This document shows positions 57,301-64,000 of a DNA stretch of 64,000 bases, one piece after another (the first letter of the stretch is position 1; the number at the start of each line of letters is the position of its first letter). Source of the stretch: Sporothrix humicola (taxonomy: Eukaryota; Ascomycota; Sordariomycetes; Ophiostomatales; Ophiostomataceae); NCBI GenBank assembly GCA_021396245.1, contig WNYE01000109.1:54061-118060 (forward strand), read 5' to 3'. The translations under genes and the position numbers were made by a program. Under the pieces are notes generated by a model, which did no database searches, was not told the DNA's origin, and saw only the letters and a list, made by a program, of their open reading frames with translations.

Positions 57301-57679
57301 CACTTCTCCCCTCCCAGCAGGTGGCTCCCTCTCTACTCCCGCCCCTCTGCCTGTAGTGCGGCTGCCGTCTCAGCTCGAACTCGAAGTCCACGATTTCACC
57401 CGGGAAGAGATTGCTGAACACAAAGCATATCTTTTAAACGACAATGGGCAGGTCGACTATTTCTTGCAGTCGGGTGGTGGCCCACTCGAAATTCAATATT
57501 TAAATATGCTTAGTGCTCACACAAGTTATTGGACCAATCAAGACCTCATCCGCATGCTATGCGTCGAGATTGGTCGACGCCCAGGAAAAGGCCATGCTGT
57601 GCCGGCGATGAGGGCTGTGAAGTCCTCAAAACGAGTGGTGCAGAACCTGGTTGAAGCACACAATTCATCCACGTCCTAA
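54350..57679 (+). CDS. DDHD-domain phospholipase A1-like protein (1109 aa, 1 exon)
   Basis: Intracellular phospholipase A1 family (human DDHD1/DDHD2, yeast Ddl1), acting on phosphatidic acid or cardiolipin-type lipids at organelle membranes. It is a single open frame starting at 54350. The N-terminal 450 residues are mostly disordered with helical patches. A WWE-like/N-terminal family region follows (WSPVHDISTVQRATWFYRDTMMPLEATVA). The lipase core has SDLVLVIHGVGQKLAERIESFHF and the nucleophile elbow VHLIGHSLGSAMAVEVL with Ser837. The DDHD segment is spread over NLFLLGSPAAFFLLLERG, VYNILAKEDPIAYLLNG (as DNIYNILAKEDPIAYLLNG) and GQVDYFLQSG. The C-terminal block is YLNMLSAHTSYWTNQDL. All catalytic landmarks look present. 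Confidence 0.88.
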   Translation: MAARQDYSQPRQPTNHALHTYRPGCSLAPAPQPEPDAWLEGIPASNAQFFYASIVPIDDPLSAPSSDSTSKSAKLPLQPFSPADSNRLETAWLQLFSEKSQENHTAARQKRNPGAQLSQSNETTLDLVERNLIARHRLKHLQETCPEHDALTAIRATLQGAATSIPVCCEQLLVDAQAELRTLFCPLAIQNCSSLSVGRVMQRIMIALNHLKSNPAESNRGSISAITQPGVASTAALQDSRSRTQQPEALSEQPNKNTGPPSLDNYTNNASSSSNGMIENTRGPISISQVATSPASTNPPLKPPIQDDGISGKPFLRPDMPRSSFQSSASFSPLSRLGGPGSLKTATNIPSVVPSNRDHNDVAPADLLLPPDHTHDSPPTPNENSMRVETEALQEEINSTSSLLGRQRKSFEVAVGISRLHTVELPSLTMKPIYWSPVHDISTVQRATWFYRDTMMPLEATVANQLESLYRELRPWTETWNIELRCAIELGPIGEEKLSQPLWPPVVWGKDRARADAAQLEPKISSDLFCASRCFHGAAAAMGIAIPPAAPEAKDSDGSSSVGNSPAPAAAERSFASYHAIFKDGTSAFLLKPSLKPSAYYGRRPIAKIFKGATVGIPVVRGFNRSSWDHIHDKPAGDRTSRASRLRDVSNSHVVVGEDQNEQGGHLDCAGCRDDKMRGQVSDLVLVIHGVGQKLAERIESFHFTHAVNGLRRAMNAELKTPPVRSILRDGHNGVMVLPINWRHTLSFEDGGFHEKPDQEGGSGTGVFELKDIEQSSIPAVRGMISDVMFDIPFYMSHHKPKMILSLVREANRVYRLWCQNNPGFSENGRVHLIGHSLGSAMAVEVLSKQPTTLPHIQPNRALPETDFFEFDTKNLFLLGSPAAFFLLLERGALLPRRGRQKPGMDVRHGIDARVVGEAGTFGCLAVDNIYNILAKEDPIAYLLNGTIDTAYAASLKPAHVPSASVGLFASIGHSLRSIIPGTSTSPLPAGGSLSTPAPLPVVRLPSQLELEVHDFTREEIAEHKAYLLNDNGQVDYFLQSGGGPLEIQYLNMLSAHTSYWTNQDLIRMLCVEIGRRPGKGHAVPAMRAVKSSKRVVQNLVEAHNSSTS

Positions 57680-57958
57680 GTACTATCCGGTATTACTGCC
57701 GAAAAGATCTACAGGGCAAAAACTTGCATTATGAGTTGACACTTCTTAACTATGAAATACGATCCTATATTTCTTACGGGCATATGCAGCACTCTGCATT
57801 GCCCCTTCACATGCTTTGTTGCCAAGAGAACGTGGACAATGTAAAAGTGCAGGGCATCAAAATACAAGAGCCGCTTGATGGGTAGCCCGCATATGTTCAT
57901 TCGTGTTCATTGCCTGGTCGGTTTAGACCGTAGCTTCTGCCTCCCTCTCTTACCAACT

Positions 57959-60900
57959 CTATGCCCCATCCAGCTCCATCATAGCCTCAGCCATATCTTC
58001 GTCGTCGTACACATCCCCGCGGTCATGTGTACGCTCCGTAACAAGGTACCGCGCCATCCCCGCCCCGTTAACCTGCTCCTGAAGTTCCGCTATCCGATCA
58101 AAATCGGCTTTTTCTTGGTGCCTCTTTAGATCTGCTGGGCTCCATGTGCTGATACCCTCTTGATCCTTTGCGTGGAAAGGCTGCGCCATGTCCCGTAAAA
58201 ACTTCTTTGCGTTGCTGACGGCCATGTCCGTACTTAGATTGGCGTCCGCCTCCAGCAAAGCTTGGTTGATCCATTTTGGGAGCTGGTTCCGTTTCTTTTG
58301 ATACCTTCGGTCCGCTAGAACCATGATCCCATAATCGTCCTTCCCACGTAAGACACGCCCTAGACACTGAGCTGCATGGCGCATGGCGTCGAAGGATAGA
58401 AAGTCGTTTTCGCGGATGCGGTATGTTTCGCGCAAAAACTGAAGACGGGCCTTGAGAATTCGCGACTCGGTGTACTGGAAAGGGACACCAATGGACAGCA
58501 CTGTGCGGCCATATTGGTGGTCGAAATCGATTCCCTCGGAGACCTTGCCACGAGCGACACACAGCAGTACGGCACCCCTTCCGTTGCAGCATGCCGTGCG
58601 GTACGTCTCAAGGGCCAGTGAAGTTTCCTGCGCATCCGGGGTCTCAACAAGGATAAGCTTGTACTTCCAGACCTCATCTAGAATGCCCATGCCCTGCCAC
58701 ATGCTAATGATAGACTCCATGTAGAGATACGATGGGAAAAAAACCACCATTCCATCAGGGGTGATTTTTGCGAACTCGGTCAAAAGGTTTCCATAGTTGC
58801 GCACAACACTTGGCTCGTTTCGTACTTGGAAACTAGTCGACATTGATGCTTGGTCACTTCCCCTGGTGACAACCATCGGCAAGAAGGAACGCCGTGCGAG
58901 AGTCATGCTATAGGACTCTTGAACGACTGTTGTAAAGTCGAGCATCTTGGGGTACATCTCCAGAGGGGAGATGGTGCCGGATGTGATGATCACACTGCTG
59001 AAGCGTTCAAAAACGGGCTTGATAGCGATGGCAGCATCCAGACACGTGAAGTGAAGGACCGGGTTGGGAACTTCTGCCGTATCCGATTCAAACGGCTCGT
59101 GGATAAGCAGAAATCCCTTTTCATACGTCGCAACCAGTGTTGCAAAGGTTGCAACCTCGCGCAAAGGCTGGTAGTCTTCTATGTTTGTGAGTTCTAGTGT
59201 GCGCACGAGGGATGCAAGCCGTTCAGCACAAAATCGCAGTGGCTTTTTCTCGATATAGGTGCTATCCTTTAGACTGGCCAGGAAAGAAGGGGGCGTCTCG
59301 GAAATGACCTGCCGTACCTTCATCCGAGTCTATTACCGTAAATTGTCACGTTATCAGTATACCACGCCTTATACAATTTCTGCCCACACAGTATGAGTTA
59401 CATACCTTCAAAAATTCGATGAATCTCTTCAGAAACGCAACAAAGTGCTCAGCCCTGCGAATATTTCCGGGAACGGCCTCTGTCAAAAGATCTTCGGGGA
59501 GTGCTACCAGAGGCGTGTTAATGGAAATGCACAAGTCTTTTTTGTGTTCAGGTAGGGTAAAGAAATCCAATCGTGTACTTACTCGGGTTTGTCATGAAAG
59601 CGTCCTCTTGGCGGGCCTCGTCTGCTTCTCTCAAACCCTGAACGAGTTTTTGGTACTCATTTTCCAGTTGCTTTTGGTCTGTTTCGCGCATCTCGTTGAT
59701 TTTGCGCTCCAGATTCTGTGCCCCCCTCGCAGCTTTTCGGAGAGAGTCCTCGGTGATATCGGTACTCAACGATTCAATGCAGACATTGTCAATGTTATGC
59801 GCTTCGTCGAATACCACGATACAATCCTTTGAGAGTTCCTTCGAGACTCTCTCGGCAATCTTGGGGTCGAGTAGATAGTGATAGGAGTAGATGATCACAT
59901 TGCAAAATTGCATCTACTACACGTTAGAAACCTGGCGAAAGGTACGCTCAGAAGGGAGTTAAAAGGCACATATGCCAGCTTACCATCCGACGAGACGTGA
60001 AGTATGGGCACTGTTTATGTTCTTCGCCGTACCGCAAAAGACCGTCAAGGGTCCAAACTCCGTTAGGAATCAGGTTGTGCGGCTCCAGTTTGTCAAGATT
60101 CTGCAGAAAAACAAGTAGAGTTAGCCTGCCACATCACGTCGTTCAACAAACGTCTCGAAAGTATTAAAACATACGTCATGGTAAACGCAGACATCGACAT
60201 CATCACCGCGCTCTTTCTTTTCTCTAACAAACCCCGCCGTCAAACTGCGGCATCGCGCATCAACAATGGCGCCGCTTTTCTCACGCTTCACGGACGGATG
60301 AAGACACAGGTTTTTTCGGCTCGTTAGGCCGAGGCCACGAAACTCCTCTTCGCCGCCGAGCTCCCGTGCCCGATATTTCATTAGTGCTTTCAGTTCCACG
60401 AGAGCTTTCTCGATCTCGGACATAGTGCCTGTGCACGGCGAGGCAGGTCAGCTAAGAAACCACGATCGAGGCATCCTCTATTCAAGCCCAGAGGGGGGAA
60501 GGGGGGAACTGACGGGAGCAGTAGATGAGCTTTCTCTGAGTTGGATAGTACTGTTGGTATGCGACAATGAGCGACAGCAAAGACACGGTCTTGCCGGTGC
60601 CAGATGGCATTTCCAACACGCAATTGCCACCCGCATCAAGGGTCTCTGTAGTCTTTTGTTAGACGACAACCGATCAATGAAGGGGGGACACGGCATGGCA
60701 GAGAGAACATGGCCATACTTTTGAGATCACACATGTAACTTCATTATAGGGAATGTCAGTTCAAGATGAAGAAAATTATATGACCGGTGACTGGCACCAA
60801 TGCAGCAGGTAAATAACTATGCGGGTATAGCAGCTCACGCATATTGCTCTGTCGTGTCAAAATCAGTATGGGTTCCACAGCAGACATAAGCGTTGTTGAC

Positions 60901-61106
60901 AAGGAAAAGCGGTCAGCCTACCAGGATAGATCCGTGGGTACGGAAACAGGACAGGGAGGTCACTGGAAGTGTCAGTAATTCTGCGTACCGCTCAGTAACA
61001 TAGTGCGAAGGCGTGTACTGGATGGTGACTGCCGAGGGTGCATCTTTTCAGGTAATATAAAGGAGAGTATCAAGGGGATAAGCACGCACTCGATGTTGAA
61101 CTTCAT
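57959..61106 (-). CDS. RAD3: TFIIH DNA helicase RAD3/XPD (796 aa, 10 exons)
   Basis: 5'-3' Fe-S helicase of TFIIH for nucleotide excision repair and transcription. Exons (5' to 3'): 61106-61090, 60962-60922, 60848-60839, 60738-60719, 60645-60514, 60428-60175, 60100-59984, 59913-59583, 59503-59406, 59329-57959 (2391 nt). Exons 3 and 4 are 10 and 20 nt; they are needed to read MKFNIDDLPVLFPYPRIYP then EQYAYMCDLKKTLDAGG. Walker A is MPSGTGKT (42-49); DEAH is VFDEAHNID (about 233-236). Four Fe-S cysteines are present (KNLCLHP, DARCRS, DVCVYHD, KQCPYF). Later motifs are VIITSGTISPLEMYPK, ARGKVSEGIDF and RHAAQCLGRVLRGKDDYG. The tail is acidic (DVYDDEDMAEAMMEL). It converges with the DDHD gene, 279 bp away. 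Confidence 0.95.
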
Positions 61107-63907
61107 GGTACGTATGTGAGGCGAGGTTAACGGGCCTCCGTGTCGGTTCTAACTCGACGTTGCCGGAGGTGCAAAGAGATGCCAGCAGAGGGGATAAGAG
61201 GAGAAAAAAAACCTTGGACGGTGTACGCCTGAGGAGGTGGGAACGGTTTCAGTTATCTAGAGGAAGGCGACCGGGGCGGCGTTTTTGTTTTGAATGCAAT
61301 TCACGACCTTGAATGATCGCGACTTGAGCTCCGCAGTTAAAAGAGAGCTTACTAGTAGTACAAAGTCCAGTTCCTACTATGGAGTTGTACTTATGTAATT
61401 ATGCTAGTGCCCCACAACGGTCACGGTATCACGTGCGTATTTTAATGGTTCGCGGCCAAAGCCACTGCTGTGGCTCAGTTACATAGTTTTTCCAGTGTCC
61501 AAGAAGCCCAGGCTCTATTAGAACCAATTGTGTTCCCCTGTGCAGTAGCCAAACACAATGAATGCACTCTGTTTATTTTTTTTATCCCGGGGGTTCTATT
61601 AATACCGCTTGTTTGCGGACTTCTCAAATAGGACCTTTCCGGGTTACGTCAAGTCCCAACCGGCAACTTTTAGACGCAGCCCGTTCTATGGGCACATTTT
61701 ATCTATTTCATTCCGAGATACGGCGTGCCTTGAAGGGCCGTGTCAATCTACGAAGTAATACTGCTACGCGGTATTATGACGGACAGGTGTAGCAAACGGT
61801 GTACAAGGGCATCGAGCACAGGTGCAGTAGCGACAACGGAATCCTTCGGCGTACGCTAATGCAAGATGCAGAGTAGGGCATGCTCGAGTTATTGAGAGAG
61901 TCGTCGGGGTGTGTTTGGAAGCACCCTCACGATCCTTGCCGCCTCGCGACGTACTCCGTGCTCAGTGCTCCGTGCCCGAAGAAACCAGAGAACCAGGTCT
62001 GGATGATAGCCGTCTAGCCCAAAAATAGATACGCGGGCGTGACGGAACTTGTGAGTGTAATTGCGGCAACCGTGGGGCCGTGTCCAACCTATATAGTGCA
62101 AATATCGCGCTATGACGGGGGTGGTGAGTACGGGAAGAATGAAAGAAAGAGGGAGGGGAGGGAGAGAGGGAGAGGATAACGTGGCTGCCACACGGCCAGG
62201 CTGCCGGTCTGCAATACAGAATACTATTCAACAGAGGGTACAATGTATCTTACGTCGATTTTACTTCAAAGGTAGCCCCGCGTGTCGACAACGAACAGAA
62301 CCTGGAGAGTGAGGCGTCCTGTGCATTGTGCAACTCGTTTACACAATCTCCCCCATACTGCGTACTATAACACGAGAATATATTCAAATGCATGCACGAG
62401 CACAAAAGGCTGACCTCGGGGAAGCCGGTGCCATTATGGCTGTGGTTTACGGCGTAATACATGTCATCGGAAAACGCCATTACTGTCTTTGTAGGGAGGG
62501 GAGGGAAAATGCCGCCTTTGTCAATGCAGAACTTCGACGGACTGTTGGTAAGTATCTTATGTAGCCAGTACGGAGTAATTACAGAGAATATTTACAGTTG
62601 ACAGCTTGGCCGGCCCATTGTTTAGGCACCAATCGTAAACGCGTGCTTTTGGCATCCAACCGAGAATACTAGTAAGAACCAAGTAAAGAAGATTATTACG
62701 GCGCAATACTGGGCTAGCTTACTCTGACAGGCTGTCACACGGAACAAGATATCGACAGCAGTACGGAGTACCTATTCTCAACTGGCCTCAGGGAACATAT
62801 CTGAACTGGAGCACATACACGGGTTACTTTGTCCTCGCATACGACATACATACTCTGTGCATTGCCTTGGAGCCCGTCGTGGCCACCTTCGCGGCCGGCT
62901 GCCTTGGACGTTCTTGCAACACAGGATGCTTTATTGTTGGGCCAGGCTGTGCATGTTGGCTATGCTCAGCCAATCTCACAATCACGGGGCGAGATTAATT
63001 CAATCTAAACTGTATCAGCAGCCACGTCCGTGGTAAGACGTTGTAAAACACCTTCCGAAAGCAGCTGTTATTTCATGGTCGTGTTTACACCACGCTCACA
63101 TCTCGGGTGGTTTTTAAAGTACTTAAATCCTACGAAACGTTCACTGCCTCCAGCCCTCCTGCATCTTGTGCCGGTGCATGTTAATATCCACCATGTAAAG
63201 ATGGAGACTCCAACCAGGTATTACCCCCGTGCACATACGGACGCTAGGCTTGCCTTTCGTGAAATAACATCCTGATAGACTTATACTTGTGCCGGATGTG
63301 CTACCTACAGTAAGGTCCTTCACCGGTCGTCCTGGGATATCTTTGACAAATGACACCCACGCATCCCACAGTCTCGGCAACACGGCCGTCGGAGGGCCCC
63401 TGTGCACCCTCACTTGTGACCCCTTTGTTTCTGGTAACTTTATATTCTGATTTTTATTTCGTTTTTTTTTATGTGTTTATTTTGGGGCAGAAGGTGTGGG
63501 TCTTTCTCTTTTCTCTTTTTTTTTTTTTGTCTTTTTTTCTACGACGTACTTTTTTTTTCTTTCTCTCTCTTTTTTCTCTCTCCCTTCTTTTCTCCTCCAA
63601 AGCCGGTTTTCTGTGTAAGTACACAGCCTAGTTGGATCTAAGAAAGATTACGCCAGTGTGGACTAGTAGTCCCTACATATGTAGCCCGTTGAAGGTTGTC
63701 GCCCGCCCCGATATCAAACAGGGATCAAGTAAAAAGTATCCTACAACGGCACCTCAATGAGGGTTCTACGTCGTTGATCTTCCAACATGCCCAGAAAAGG
63801 GCCGACGCACAGCCAACACCTTCCTTCTAGCTTCTACATGGCTAAATCATGCCCTGGCAGTAATATTCTTCAGCGCACGGCCTACCCAAATCAAATGTCA
63901 GTACAAT
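61107..63907. other. 2.8 kb gene-free stretch at the right end
   Basis: No supported gene on either strand. It holds RAD3 upstream sequence, a TATCACGTG element near 61430, TACGGAGTA copies at 62569-62577 and 62762-62770, a variant near 61950, and T/CT-rich runs at 63463-63600. Confidence 0.6.

Positions 63908-63993
<86 letters not shown>
63908..63993. other. poly-G run of about 86 bases
   Basis: An almost pure G homopolymer followed by CGCGGGG to the window end. Like the run beside the internal gap, it is almost certainly an assembly or sequencing artefact marking a contig end. Confidence 0.9.
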
Positions 63994-64000
63994 CGCGGGG

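Noticed and set aside
63350..63631. 93-codon Phe/Leu-rich frame near the right end
   Set aside because: Produced by T-rich low-complexity sequence.

Overview
The window is a piece of a filamentous ascomycete (Pezizomycotina) nuclear chromosome, most likely from a Sordariomycete. The reasons are single genes with many short introns (about 50-200 nt, GT-AG ends, CTAAC/CTGAC-like branch sites), a mitochondrial arginine enzyme, a Zn2Cys6 regulator, an RTA1-type gene and fungal versions of trafficking and mitochondrial genes. I could not name the species. No bacterial operons, CRISPR arrays, rRNA, convincing tRNA genes or transposase genes were seen. All exon junctions below were worked out by hand; for every complete intron-containing protein gene the joined exon lengths sum to a multiple of three.

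Layout, left to right: a 3'-cut TAG1-like vacuolar membrane protein (-); ornithine carbamoyltransferase (+) and acetolactate synthase regulatory subunit ILV6 (-), each with a perfect general-amino-acid-control (Gcn4/CPC1) site upstream; a nine-exon KH-domain splicing protein (KHDC4/BLOM7-like); TRAPPC13; a 2.3 kb gene-free stretch; a large DENN + C1 domain Rab regulator; the PP1 inhibitor YPI1 (-); the mitoribosome GTPase GEP3/MTG3 (-) facing mitoribosomal MRP49 (+); the HECT ligase HUL4 (-); the DUF726 lipase-like MIL1 (+); a Gta3/GatC-like mitochondrial amidotransferase subunit (-); SEC17 (+); RRP12 (+); VTI1 (-); a Zn2Cys6 regulator (+); a broken RTA1-family gene beside an assembly gap; an FAD amine-oxidase-like protein (+); COX11 (+); RAV1 (+); a DDHD phospholipase (+); RAD3/XPD (-) with ten exons; and a 2.9 kb gene-free tail that ends in a poly-G run.

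The genes are mostly conserved housekeeping genes. Two functional groupings stand out. Eight are membrane-traffic or endolysosomal genes (TAG1, TRAPPC13, DENN, MIL1, SEC17, VTI1, RAV1, DDHD). Five serve mitochondrial translation/respiration or ribosome assembly (GEP3, MRP49, Gta3-like, COX11, RRP12).

No clearly new biological system was found. The strongest unexplained signals are non-coding: a dispersed intergenic 9-mer (TACGGAGTA, 13 copies seen), and an identical 18-bp double-GATA box in the GEP3/MRP49 and RRP12 promoters.
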